This document shows, in pieces, positions 1 to 10,260 of a stretch of DNA of 30,320 bases. The translations under genes were made by a program, and so were the position numbers. How positions within the stretch are numbered: the stretch's first letter is position 1; each line of letters begins with the position of its first letter. The notes below the pieces were generated by a model. It was not told the DNA's origin, did no database searches, and was given only the letters and a program-made list of their open reading frames with translations. This stretch comes from Chara braunii (lineage: Eukaryota; Streptophyta; Charophyceae; Charales; Characeae). The stretch spans positions 623,982 through 654,301 of the forward strand of contig BFEA01000140.1 of the NCBI GenBank assembly GCA_003427395.1. Reading direction: 5' to 3'.

Positions 1-26
1 TTTTTTTTTTTTTTTTTTTTTTTTTT
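1..26. repeat. Poly(T) run at window edge
   Basis: Twenty-six uninterrupted T. It could be the poly(A) tail of a minus-strand retroposon whose body lies to the right, but no element body is recognisable in bases 27-320, which are AT-rich with no supportable gene. Confidence 0.9.
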
Positions 27-328
27 AATGGAAAAGCATACCTATCTCGGGCTTTTGCCTTGGGGTCATATCAAAATTTGTTACCACATTTGAGATAAAA
101 ATCAAACAAAATCCTTTATTTTTCTTACCAGAAGAATAAAGTGAAAAACTTTTGCCTGAGGGATTTCTGTTTTTCATTTTTTTTTAAATAAAAAACGAAG
201 TCAAAAAATAAAACTAAAGATACGCGGTTGTACGGAATTTCAAACCCTACCACCCGATTTTTTATTTTTGTTTTTGGCCTATTATTTTCTTTTTAAAAAT
301 TTCCCGGGTTTCATGCCCGCAATCGGCC

Positions 329-382
329 GCGGGGGTCGACCGCCGTGCGCGGGGGTCGACCGCCGTGAGCGGGGTCCCGACC
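329..382. repeat. GC-rich 20-bp direct repeat
   Basis: A 20-bp unit containing GGGGGTCGACCGCCGTG occurs at 329-348 and 349-368 and is followed by a third, diverged partial copy (GCGGGGTCCCGACCGC). It sits directly upstream of the CT microsatellite and contrasts sharply with the AT-rich flank. Confidence 0.75.
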
Positions 383-426
383 GCACACCGCAATAAAGCC
401 CGCGGTCATGACCACAGGTGATACAT

Positions 427-428
<2 letters not shown>

Positions 429-493
<65 letters not shown>

Positions 494-496
494 TCT
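429..496. repeat. (CT)n microsatellite
   Basis: About 68 bases of nearly uninterrupted CT dinucleotide, broken by one extra C near 490. The minus strand reads as a poly Arg-Glu ORF, which is an artefact of the repeat. Confidence 0.97.
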
Positions 497-599
497 TGCG
501 CATGCGTGTGCGCTTCAGCGTTTGAGAGTGCACAAACGTGAATGAGTGCACGCTCATCCGCACAGCGCTTAATAGCGCTGGGTGGGGTGGAATGTCGTT

Positions 600-600
<1 letters not shown>

Positions 601-632
<32 letters not shown>
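601..632. repeat. Poly(T) run, possible poly(A) tail of a minus-strand element
   Basis: Thirty-two T followed by non-repetitive GC-balanced sequence (633 onward). This is the same arrangement as the poly(T) runs at 7719 and 19829, where LINE sequence follows. No LINE protein similarity could be seen in 633-2650, so the assignment is only by analogy. Confidence 0.8.
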
Positions 633-1180
633 CCCAGGATCGACTCTAACGACCTTCTTTAGGCGCTAGAACCCCCAGACCCCTACCTGACTTTGAGCGA
701 GTTCGGGCAGAATATAGGTTGCTCTCGGGGTGTCTGACCGAGGTGACCACGGTAGTATAGTTAGTTTTAATGATAGATTCAAGTTAGTAAGAAAGGAGTT
801 AGTAAAAGAAAAGGGATTGTGTGGAGATGGCGAACTGATCGGAATGACCGCACGAAGAGGTGAAACCCATAATCAGTTCTCGTAGAAAGTGTGCGTGGGA
901 TCGGAATGACCACGCGAACGAATGAACCTGTCTGGTTTCTGAGGGATAATACATTTGGATCTTGTCCTTTCTATCTTAAAAAAGGGGTGGGGGGGGGGCG
1001 GGGCACTTATTGGCTGGTGCGCTGACCATTGTGACGATTGGGACAGTAAGAAGGAGAAGCAATGGTGAGGTACCTATCTTCTCGACGTAAATAAGGGGTG
1101 CAGACTTCCACGTTCCGACGGAGGATTTGGTGAATTTTGTTCTAATATCGCTTAAGCAAACTTGTGTGAGTCCGAGGGCA
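633..1180. other. Non-coding stretch with an imperfect direct repeat and a G-rich run
   Basis: No supportable gene. GATCGGAATGACCGCACGAA near 838 recurs as GATCGGAATGACCACGCGAA near 900. A G-rich run at about 984-1003 contains several G tracts and could form a G-quadruplex. Confidence 0.6.
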
Positions 1181-1810
1181 AGGTTGGAGACTTACCTGCC
1201 GACCGGCGAGGTCGGGCAAGAGCGGAGAGCTAAGCAATAGCATGTTCTAGCGGTAGATTCCTCTGATTTTGCTCATTTGGCCGAAGGAAGCAGCGTGAAG
1301 TCAGCTGCGCGAGAGAAGAACGGCTCGAGAGGCAATGTATTTTGTCGCGTTCTAGCGGAAGATTCACTTGAATCTTTGCTCACTCTATCGAAAGGGGTGG
1401 CGGAAAGCGAGGCGAGCAGGCTGCAAAGTTTACCGATTAGCAGAGGCGCCGCTCATCCAGTTGAGCAGAGTAACGGGGGTCAGTCGCAGACTGCGGATCT
1501 TACCTGATAATCGAGCATCATTCATCTCGTCGAGCAAAAGCAACAGGAGGCCGACCGCGGAGTACAGACCCACTTGTTAGCCCGGGTGCCGCCCATCCAG
1601 TCGACCGAAACAGCAGGAGACAATAGCGGGCTTGGAGATCTAACAGTTTGCCCGATGTACCGCTCATTTCGCCAAGCTGGAGCAGTGAGCCACAGACTGA
1701 AGACTCACTTGCTAGTCGTATGTTGCACTTTGCCACTTTCCACTGGCCCCGAGACTATAGACCCACATGTTAACAGCGTGTTGCTCCTTCCATTGGAGTA
1801 GTGGAGTAAG
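1180..1810. repeat. Highly degenerate tandem repeat, ~57-72 bp units
   Basis: A recurring pattern, roughly GA(C/T)(C/T)CACTTG.TAG.CG followed by G(C/T)(C/T)GC.CATTTC.C, can be followed at about 1252, 1359, 1494, 1564, 1636, 1700 and 1757. Spacing is about 57-72 bp in the later units and 107-135 bp in the earlier ones. The short ORFs here on both strands are unrelated to each other and look like chance. No family recognised. Confidence 0.45.
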
Positions 1811-2903
1811 GAGTGGGCTACAAAAAGGCGGGGGCCAGCATTCGCTACGGACATAGCGAATGAGCAGAGGAGAAGGAGTTGAGACACGTACCTGTTACCC
1901 TATGAAGAATCGCATGAACATAGTCGACTGTTGCCCTTTGGTTGTTGATTATCGCGTGCTCGGATGGAATACAGTTGTAGTGGAGGTCGAACTTGGTTAT
2001 GTCTGCAAGTATCCTATTTGTTGCTGTCATGCTTTGGCGGTGTTGCTGACTTAGAACAGGTGCAAACAGCATCATGCAACAACGAAGTTGCAGATTTAGT
2101 GTTTGATTGACGTGCGGCTTGTCCCATTGAGCGAGCTAGCTGCAATTGAGATATGGCTTGAAGAGTTGTCTATTGGCTGATGTATTGCTCAGCCTGTCAA
2201 GTGCAGTAGTTGCGGCCAAGCCACGAGCTTGTGGATTTACCGGTGGCCACTACGCTTGGAGTCGTAGGGGTTATGAAGTGATTGTGATTGGTGAGGGAGA
2301 GTTATTACTGCAATTCGAAGTGTTGCTAGAGAATCAACAGCTGGCGGCTTGACTTCTGATTGACCAAGTTGCTACGTACCTTGGTCACCATTGCGGGCCC
2401 CTCAGGCGTATGAAGGTTTCAAGGCCCTCTCCTGAGAGTTGAGTTTGCCCCCTCCTGTATCTGGAGAGTATGAAACCCCTCCTTCTGCCCTTCTTACTCT
2501 AAGTCTAATCTTGGTTATGAGAGTAACGGGGCAGGCGGGATTGCAACTCGTTGGACCGCATCAAGGCTCTGTGGGGAGTCTGCCCACCGATTGCATGAGC
2601 TTTACCAAAACTCGGACGGAGTTCTGGAGGCAGGGAACTGAGAGGTAACCATTTGCTTCTATTTATAAACCAAGTTATAACCCCTATTTATACTTCTTGT
2701 TACAGTTTCACTAAGTATACTGCATGAATCCTATATTTGACCTTGTGTTTGACTTTCGGGACACAAATATGACTCAAATAAAATAAGGCGCGTAATCTCA
2801 CTTTCAGTTTTGTTGGTTGTCTGAAAGCAGATTGTAAAAAGGGTTTGCAACAGGGGGAAAGATGGCAGGAAGGTGGTCTGATATGCGTTTGACTAGGTCA
2901 ACC
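1811..2903. other. Unassigned sequence, no gene seen
   Basis: Short ORFs only, none with recognisable motifs. The sequence may continue the degenerate repeat upstream (similar words such as TTGCTGAC and GTTGCAG recur) but I could not define a period. Confidence 0.4.
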
Positions 2904-3650
2904 AAAAGCTGGACAAGTCTTCATAAGTTTGGAGGGTCCAATACTATGTTTATTTTTTATTGTCCGGAGAACCAGACAGGTTTCTATAAGTTTGGATGGT
3001 CTGGTTGCTCTGACTTGCGATGGTTGTTTGTGACTATCTTTTCAGGGACCAAGCAGGTTTTCATAAGTTTTGATGACTTAGTTGCGTTGTTTCTTTTGAG
3101 GTTTTTTTCTTTTTTCCATTGGTTTGTGAAATGAGTTGAGCAAGTTTCATAAGTTTGGATGACTCTAGCTCATTTTTTTGATTTTAAAGGAAGATCAGGC
3201 GAAGGATTGGACACGTTTTCATAAGTTTGGACAGTCTGGTTTGGATCCACGCACATGATAGAACCAGAAAGGGTAAATTTTCACTATATCTTTATACTAT
3301 TCTACTTATGAACATGTTAATCAGACATGTTTTCATAAGTTCGGTCCGTCGGATGGTCAGACTATAGCTTATCGCAAACTGAAGAGAGTATTAATTAAGA
3401 AGAAACTTGTGGTAAAAAGGGGCGTGTTGAACCTTGTTTCTAAGCTGAACGGTTCAGTTATATGCTACCTTAAAATCCTAAGGTGGAAATAGTTATATAT
3501 AACTTGGATATTTTAAACAGTTCAGGGCGACTAGGTGGAACGACCTAATCACATGCCCAAAGAAGACAAAATTTATGGTGCCCTGTGTTTGTGTATATCT
3601 AATGGTTGAGCTAGACAGATTTCCATAAGTTTGGATGGTTTAGTTTTACG
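2904..3650. repeat. Seven-copy CATAAGTTTGGA interspersed repeat
   Basis: A ~33-bp block resembling GACA.G-TTTTCATAAGTTTGGATGGTC-TGGTT occurs with its CATAAG/TATAAG core at 2922, 2984, 3062, 3148, 3220, 3334 and 3624. The first gaps are 62, 78, 86, 72 and 114 bp. An outlying weaker copy is at 4672. The block is much better conserved than the sequence between copies, always lies on the + strand, and is not part of any long ORF. No known family recognised. Confidence 0.8.
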
Positions 3651-3944
3651 CCCTATGTAAGATGGGCATAAAAGACAAATCATTGAAAGACTATGAACTA
3701 TTGTTTGATAAGGTTTAACCTTGGGGCTGATTGAAGTACTTACCATTATGGTTTGGCATTGCATGTGGCTGAGTGAGATCACTACTTAGGCTAAGTTTCG
3801 GTTTGACAGGTAGTTCAACCATAGTTGTATTAGTTGTTCGCCACGTGTTAGAGTTATAAGAGTTAGTTTCAATTTCTGCATTTTTTAACTAATTTTTTTT
3901 TACTTAGGTCGATTCTCGCATTTTCTGGGATCATTTGTTATATT

Positions 3945-4545
3945 TGGCTTTATATAAATCTTGATAAACTACTTTCTCTACGGGAAGCGCTGCCAAAATT
4001 TTTACAAAACCAAGGAGTTAGTCAAATCTTACTTTCAAACTGTTAACTTTTGTCTAAGTTGTATATCTTACTAAGTATAAATCTGGAAAGTCTCATTTTT
4101 TAGAGGAAGTGCTGCCAATTTTTTTACGAATTTAGGGAGTTAAACAAAATTTGACTTTGGGAAGTCGTGATTATTTTCAGATTCAATATTTAACTTTGTA
4201 TAAATTCTGAAAATTTATTTCTCTTACAAGAAACGCTGCCGAAAATTTTGCAAATCTAAAGACTTAGTTAAATTTTGTCTTGATAAAACTCAAGTTTTAT
4301 GTTCGAGTTCATATATGAGTCAGTATAAATTTGCGGAGTCGACTTCTTTAAAGGAGATGCTGCGCAAATTTTTACTAATTCAGGGAGTTCGATAAAATTT
4401 GACTTTCTAAATTTAGAGATTGTTTCAATTTTAATATTGGAGCTAGTATAAATTCTGATAAAACAATTTTCCTACGGGAAGCGCTGCCTGAAATTTTTAA
4501 GTTTAAAGAAGATAGATTATATTTTGACAGGTGGCGATTCTGACA
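3945..4545. repeat. Five-copy tandem repeat, 124-bp period
   Basis: GCTGCC (one copy GCTGCG) within a GGGAAGCGCTGCC-like block occurs at 3989, 4111, 4235, 4359 and 4483, spacings 122, 124, 124 and 124. Each unit also holds a TATAAAT-CTGATAAA block before the GCTGCC and an AATTTTTA...GGAGTTA...AAATTTGACTTT block after it. The units are diverged but remain in register, so this is an old satellite-like tandem array. The reading frame is broken, so it does not code. Confidence 0.88.
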
Positions 4546-5329
4546 ATCCATTTTGAATAGGGGAGATTTTACCATACGTCTACCTTTCTTTGGACACTAA
4601 TTTAGAGGTAGGCTTCGACTTAGTCATAGGAAGACTTCGAGATAGATATGGGGATTTATACTTCATATATTCATAAGTTTAGCTAGGGCATTGACTTGTC
4701 ATGTGTTACAAGTTCTCTTAATCATTTCAACTTAGAATTGGACTACATTCAACTCTATCCCACGAGGATCATCTTTTGTTATCATTGATAACAGGTCGGT
4801 TGTCGATTTGTCCGTTCACGATTCAATTCCAATTCACTATTGTCAACTCAACCTAAAGATTTTAGCCCTGTGGTTCGAATTGTCTCATTTGGGTTTTCAC
4901 CTGGACTTTATAAAATGATCATTTAACAAAGATACTGAATGTTTTTTATTATGGAAGGTTGAACAAAGGTTGGGGCTTGTGAGGCTAAAGCAAGGGGTAT
5001 GAGCGCAGAGAATGGTTGAAGTTGACCCCGTGTAGTGTGTGAAATTTCGTTGAATCTTTGATATCTTTGCAGATATGTTTTGTGTTTTGTACTTGGATTT
5101 AGCTTCCTGCGATCACATACATACATATGGCTGAGAGGAGTCTCACTACGATTTAAGAAGTGATTGTCTCTTATTATAATTTTTGTTTATATATGTATAT
5201 ACATATGCCTTGAGTTTTCGCGCGGCCTACTGCGACCGTGCGTGAGGGTTAAATAGATTATTTTTTTTGAGAGAAAGGGAAAGTTTTTTTTACGCTCCTA
5301 TTTTTTAGAGTTTCATAGTTGGACGTTGG
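4546..5329. other. Unassigned AT-rich stretch
   Basis: No supportable gene. It holds one stray CATAAGTTTAG copy at 4672 and short AT-rich repeats near 5185-5205 (TATATATGTATATACATATG). Confidence 0.5.
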
Positions 5330-5483
5330 AGTCCGTGGCAGTCATCAAAGTCAAACCCCTTGATTTCTCTCCAGACCCTGGATGATGGAGCTGGTCTCCA
5401 GGGCGATAAGAGACGGCTGTCACCACAGGTATGAACATGTGTACCACCCACTCTCCTCAGGGTGCAGAAGAGGGTGTGGCTCT

Positions 5484-5573
5484 CAACCGCACTTGGCGGT
5501 TGTCTAGCGTCGAGAGATTAACCCCTCAAGACGCGTGTTAGCCAACACTTGAGTGTCGAATGCGACTCTCGAC
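5484..5573. other. Cluster of small inverted repeats
   Basis: CAACCGC-ACTTG-GCGGTTG at 5484-5502 is a perfect 7-bp stem. GTCGAGAG (5509-5516) pairs with CTCTCGAC (5566-5573), and between them ACACTTGAGTGT (5545-5556) is palindromic. It may be a structured RNA or mobile-element end. The surrounding 5330-5830 has no recognisable gene. Confidence 0.5.
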
Positions 5574-5829
5574 ATTAACGACGATCGTATGATTTTGGGT
5601 ACTGCATAGTACATCATCATTGCAACTGTTTGCGTAAGCTTGCATTGCTAGTCGATATGAGAAGGTATTGCGTCCGTGCGGTTTTATACTTAGTCTCACG
5701 CGCGTCGCTTAACCGATTTCTGTGTCGGAAGGTTATGGATTGGAGAAAAAAGGGACTAGGAGTGTTGCTGTGTTATTTAAATGTGTTTTTAACTTTATGT
5801 TTTAAAGCATGGTGTAACACGTTGTGAGT

Positions 5830-7135
5830 GGGATGTGTCCTAGTCGACTGACGACGAGTCGTGCTTGGGACTTCAACCCCCCAATGCGTCTGTTTGCGTG
5901 CGTGCTCGTTAGAGGCGTGGGACCACACGTACCCCTTATGCTACAACGTACAAGAAACGTCACCGGTTGGCCCCCCTCTGCGAATGCAACTGATTAACTT
6001 TCGTACTGTGGACAGGTAGCTCAGCGGGGATACGCCCACCAAAGGAAGGTGACAGCTCCCGCAAGTGGAGGTAAGTTGTACCTCGCGTAGGCCCTAGTAT
6101 CTTGTCGTAGGGGCTCGCGAGAGGTATGGCTGACGCACTCGGCTGGAGCGGTTGCAGAAGATCCATTAATATCGCGATGATGACCAACTCCTGCGTGACG
6201 CGGCTGGGAGGGTCCCACCCTGCGCAGGACCGATGCGCTCGAAACCGTCATTCCGCAAGCAAACTCTTTCAAACATTCTTCCACGGAAACCCGAAACTCG
6301 TCACTTTTCCAACACTTTTCATGTGGGGTCCAAGCCTAAGATCTCATTTCTTAGTCTTAGAGGTTGATCTGACTTCTCTTCTTTTTGGGGAGAAGTGGTA
6401 TTTTCTAGGATCTCACTTCTTCCCACTTTCTTAGGTCTTCCACAAGTATCAGGGAGGGTGGAAACAAATGTCTACGTGGCAGTTTGTCTGCAACTCACGC
6501 TGCAGTATTTCTATGAAACTTTTACCAAAAAACAAAAGAAGAGGATGGTTGTCTCTATTCCTAAAAAGAAGGCCAATATCAGGTGGGCTACGTGGTCCTC
6601 CCCTCTGTGTGACAGCACATTCCTTTGCCCTTGGGCCATCACCAAAATCGCAAAAAGTCCCGCTATTGTAGGCCAAGTGGGATCCGAAATCACTTTTCAT
6701 TCCTCAAGGGGCAGGCCCGACCAAGGCGGTTTTTTTTTGTTCTCCCCGAAAAGAAGAGATGTTGGATCAACCCCTTAGGGAGCAAAGGAAAGTTCTGTGT
6801 ACAATTTGTAGGCTTTTTGGTTTGTTCGATGGAGGTTCTTCGGATAGTGGTGGTAGTTTTGCTTCTGTGTATAAAATTTCGGTTCTTGGGCTGGTTGGAT
6901 GGATAACTTGGTCTCCGTGTGTTTTTCTTTCTTCTGCCTATCGCCCTCTCTTTGGCTTCAAGGAGTCACGTGGAATTATGGTCTCAATGCACAGTGTTTA
7001 GGCTTTTGGGCTTTGTTAGATTGATGGTAGGGGCCTGGTGGCAGCATCGGTCTAGGAATGTGGCGGAACCTTTTGTGTATGTTGCCCTGGTGCTTTGGTT
7101 TGTCGGAGACAAAAGAAATCGCGATGTATCATCGG
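5830..7135. other. Unassigned stretch, short chance ORFs only
   Basis: ORFs up to about 127 codons occur on both strands, but none shows a domain, signal peptide or family motif, and they overlap in conflicting frames. Two weak local duplications exist: words around GTAGGCTTTTTGG near 6808 and TTAGGCTTTTGGG near 6999. Confidence 0.4.
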
Positions 7136-7138
7136 ATA

Positions 7139-7245
7139 ATCTTCCCATGTTCTATGGACAGATTCATTCTCGTCCTATTGGGATCGGGTCCGACGTGCAC
7201 CACATGCAAAATAATAATGAATCTCCCACTAGAACATGGGTAGAT
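7139..7245. repeat. Inverted repeat with 30-bp arms, also present at 12.63 kb
   Basis: The arm 7139-7168 and the arm 7216-7245 are reverse complements at 25 of 30 positions, centred on ATCTTCCCATGTT / AACATGGGTAGAT. A third copy of the same sequence lies at about 12629-12658. In each copy the minus or plus reading gives ATGAATC, a short spacer, then AACATGGG(A/T)AGAT. The outer copies continue into an ORF beginning MGRYTT. Confidence 0.75.
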
Positions 7246-7580
7246 ATACAACCATCTTTTCTAGCTTTGTGGACAAAAATCATGGCGAAGCCAAAAACAA
7301 TGGCGGTGGGGGGGACGGGCGCAGGATTGCTCCACCTAGCGCTACCGGTTCGGGTGGACTGGTGTCGCTGACTCTGGGCCAAGCACGCGGCCTAAGCCAC
7401 CTGTTTATGTTGAAGTTTCCCTCGGAGATGGCGGGAAGCGCACCGGCGGTCGGGAGTAGATGTAACTTCTATGTAATGTGGAATATGAGGAACGGGCGTA
7501 GCGCAAACGCACTGACGTCCCTGATGTGTAAGAAGGGGTTGGGAAGGAGAACATACACAGTCGAAGAAACTCCCAGATGA
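7236..7580 (+). CDS. Unrecognised 114-codon ORF starting MGRYTT
   Basis: I do not recognise this protein. It starts MGRYTT and continues with a Gly-rich stretch (residues about 24-42) and a basic C-terminus, with no domain visible. The reason for listing it is that its start codon lies in the right arm of the 7139-7245 inverted repeat, and the unrelated-looking minus ORF beginning at 12635 has the same first six residues and the same upstream block (ATGAATC...AACATGGG). That suggests a dispersed element whose ORF starts here, followed by decay or a splice site. It could equally be a chance ORF carried by a repeat. Confidence 0.25.
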   Translation: MGRYTTIFSSFVDKNHGEAKNNGGGGDGRRIAPPSATGSGGLVSLTLGQARGLSHLFMLKFPSEMAGSAPAVGSRCNFYVMWNMRNGRSANALTSLMCKKGLGRRTYTVEETPR

Positions 7581-7718
7581 ACCAGCAAGGAAAAAATAGC
7601 GCGTCGAACCACTACATTATGGGCAAAAAAGCCCTAGTTAGAGACTAGGAGGGTAACTTTTTTCCCCTACTCATCCTTGTGTTGACCATACTCTGGGACT
7701 CATAGTCTATACTCGTAG
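7250..7718. other. Flank of old LINE insertion
   Basis: Apart from the ORF above nothing is supportable. CCTAGT-TAGAG-ACTAGG at 7633-7649 is a small hairpin just before the poly(T) at 7719. Confidence 0.4.
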
Positions 7719-7742
7719 TTTTTTTTTTTTTTTTTTTTTTTT
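7719..7742 (-). repeat. Poly(T): poly(A) tail of the degraded LINE copy
   Basis: Twenty-four T. On the minus strand this is a poly(A) tract lying immediately downstream of LINE-derived sequence (7743-9895), as expected for target-primed reverse transcription. Confidence 0.75.
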
Positions 7743-8360
7743 AAGAAAAAACTCCAATCTATTGGTGGGGAACTGCACTTGCTGGAAACTAAGTCCAGCG
7801 TCCCTCATATATCGTCTTTTCAAAAAAGTTGAGAAGTGGAGAACTTGAATTTCAAAGTGTTAGAAGTTAGATCATGAGCATTGGTTGTGACCAATCTCTC
7901 CAAATTCTCGGATTTTGCATCTATTTCACCTATCATATTGCAACTGCCTATTTTATAATTTTTATCCCATCCCATTTCATGTTTTGTAATCAACCTCTTC
8001 AGCCTTGTATGGCCGTCAGTCCAACGACCAAGTCAGAGGGATATTTAAGGAACTCAAAATCCTATCCCATTATCTTCATAACCAGACTGCACCAGGACAT
8101 TGAAGGAAAATGTGCTCGATGGTTTCCGGAACAGTCCTAGATGGGAATGCAGAGGAGCATAGCTTACACCAAGGTAGAGCAATGCCTTTCTCAGAAGTTT
8201 CTCCTATAACGAGGTTATATATATTAACCAACCATTGGTGGGAAGGCATCGATGGTCAATTTGCCACTGTAAGGAGACATTTTTTTGTCGGCTTAATCTT
8301 AATAGTTTTGAACTACTTTACATGTCCAAGATCTTTCTTGATTATAATTAGATGTTTCAT

Positions 8361-8714
8361 CTACCTAGTTTCTACTCGATCCTTCATATCAAGTCTAGGC
8401 CTCGGCATACGGTAAGTTGATTTAACCATCAGTGAGTGGATATTGCGAGTAAGAGGGACCATCCACGACCAATAGATTGCATTTATAGTCAATTTATAAA
8501 TTGAGCATGATGGTTTAAAAGCAAGACAGTGATCTTTATATCTCAAAATTCTGATCATGAATGCCTGGTCAGCGTTGATCCATTTGGTTTCCTTAGTTTG
8601 ACTTTCCTTTAGATGATTTTTCTGATTGATTGAGAACAAAGAGAGTAAAACTGATCTCTCGTCGTTCACTACTACCACATTACCTACTTGATGGGGGGGT
8701 CCTTGGATACCCAC
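8361..8714 (-). pseudogene. LINE ORF2 C-terminal fragment
   Basis: A 117-codon open stretch of the decayed ORF2. Its second half reads KSTYRMPRPRLDMKDRVETR, alignable with KSTYRM-FRRKRRLRDRV in the 21466-21738 fragment of the larger LINE, and the residues before it (WSWMVPLTRNIHSLMV versus WNQDNPARKGEANTLALL) are also loosely alignable. This is the region beyond the RT domain in LINE ORF2, of unknown precise function. Not a functional gene: neighbouring frames are broken. Confidence 0.7.
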
Positions 8715-9804
8715 CCAATCGTTTTCTTTAAGTTGGGGTCTTTTTTTTATGATCCTTATCCATTCTATCGGGATAGCTTCAGTGATTGTATCTAATGTTT
8801 TTTATGTCTTCCTGCAGTAATGCAAAGTAGGCAAGATATTAGAGAGAGAGTATCAGTCCCGAGTTTCTAGGTTCTAGATATCCCCAATCCTTAAAAACTC
8901 ATTTTTAACCCAACCCCTCCAGGGAGAATCCATACAATGAAGCATCTTTCCTTGTGAGTCAATCATCCACCTGTTATTGAAAATGTGTTGTGGACAGACC
9001 TTTTTCATCGGTTTGGGAGGATTTTATCTGGTAAGGGTAGTTTGCGCTAAGTCTTAAGAAAATCTGGAAAAAAAAAGTTACTTTTAATGTTAATTTTTAT
9101 GGTCTGACGATCTGGCTTCGCTGGTTGGCTTGAGGGTTGTGCTCTACCTCTTGGAATGGACCAGTAATGGTTTTCTAGCCACATCAACGGATATGTTCCC
9201 TTTGGAGCTTCTAGGGCTAGTCTCGAGATTTGTAATTTGACTAGAACTAACCAAGGAGTCTCTGGGTCAAAAAGTGGTCATGTGACTCATTGGATTGAGA
9301 GTGTCATGGCTTGGGTGAAAAGGTCTAAGATTTTTAACCCTCTTTTTGCCTTAGGTTGAATTACTCATTGTCAAGCCAATCTAATTATGATATTTTTGAA
9401 ATCATGATTGCCTCTCAATAGCTAGGTTGTTATTTATCTTTGTAGAGGTTTAAGAGTTGATTTGTCCATTGCCCATATTGCAGACTTGTACCAGAGAGAG
9501 CATAAAATAACATTATTTATAACCAGCGAACGTTTTATAATAAAGGTTCGTTTATCCTTCCACAATTCCAATTTGACCAATTTGAAAGTTGGTTTAGACT
9601 TTTATTTATCGTTCCTTGTTAGTTTACCTTTTGCAGAGAGTGAGATCCCCAACACCCTAATTGGGGTTGTTGTTGTCAACCAGCTGACATTTGGATATTC
9701 TAGAGGTCTTACTCCCTGATGGTGTATCCACCACCCTTGTGTTTTTGTACCCCAATTAATCTTCATATCAGAGAGGGAGCAGAAATTTTCATGAGTCCAC
9801 CATC

Positions 9805-9840
9805 AGGGATAGATCATCTGCGAACAAGGAGCAGACTGGT
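9805..9840 (-). pseudogene. RT motif C (FADD) remnant
   Basis: The minus strand encodes CSLFADDL, the reverse transcriptase catalytic box of LINE ORF2. The same site in the larger LINE reads CSLFANDL. The older, more broken copy therefore preserves the ancestral Asp. Confidence 0.75.
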
Positions 9841-9897
9841 ATACCTTCTTCTGGAACGTAGCTGACTTGATCTAGACTCGTAACCTAGAAATTGTTG

Positions 9898-10260
9898 TTC
9901 ACTGCCTCCGCTGGAAGACACCCCCTCACCTCCCAACCCCAGTTCAGAATAGCCCCCTAATCTTTCTGTTCCCTGAGCAGCATGCAATACCTCCTAGAGC
10001 ATGCCCCCGCAGAGCTAAAGATCCCCCTTCCCTCGTGTCCCACCCCCTCCAAGTGAAACACCTCTCGACGTCTCACCTTGCGGAAAACAGCACGACCCCT
10101 TGTCCTCCCTCCCAACCGTCGTGGCTGATCCGACCGAAATCAGCCTGGCCCAAAAGAGAACAAGCCCATAATACCGCCCCTACCCTCTAGAGGATCACAC
10201 CTCCCACCTTGTATAACCCTCGCAGGGAGGGGCTCCAAGCCTCCAACCCTAAAGGAGATA
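9898..10260. repeat. Direct repeat, left copy (~363 bp)
   Basis: This C-rich block matches 11042-11405 throughout in the same orientation. Shared stretches include CCCCAGTTC-GAA, CTAGAGCAT, CACCCCCTCCA, ATCAGCCTGGCCCA, ACACCTCCCACCTTGT and GGGAGGGGCTCCA (GGGAGAGGCTCCA in the other copy). By eye the two are roughly 70-75 percent identical. It abuts the 5' truncation point of the old LINE copy. Confidence 0.88.

Larger units (their letters stand above)
7743..9895 (-). mobile_element. Old 5'-truncated LINE copy, same family as the 20-28 kb element
   Basis: Reading the + strand, blocks here match the LINE at 20-23 kb in the same order. 7753-7806 matches 19901-19950 (hairpin module). 8045-8110 (TCCTATCCCA...CAGGACATTGAAG) matches 21245-21300. 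8370-8450 matches 21490-21580. 8700-8740 matches 21870-21905. 9485-9500 (CTTGTACCAGAGAG) matches 22613. 9720-9745 (ATCCACCACCCT) matches 22840. 9805-9840 (CTGCGAACAAGGAGCAGA) matches 22960. In the minus translation KSTYRM near 8415 is shared with the other copy. Similarity stops near 9895, within the RT domain, so the copy begins after RT motif B and ends in the poly(A) at 7719. Many stops and indels; the oldest of the two copies. Confidence 0.85.

Noticed and set aside
282-563. Minus ORF with poly(Arg-Glu)
   Set aside because: Translation of the (CT)n microsatellite.
2904-3650. CRISPR array
   Set aside because: Spacer lengths are irregular (62-290 bp), repeats are diverged, no cas genes, and the context is eukaryotic.
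6017-6029. tRNA A-box-like TAGCTCAGCGGGG
   Set aside because: No D-stem, anticodon stem or B box can be formed downstream; no cloverleaf.
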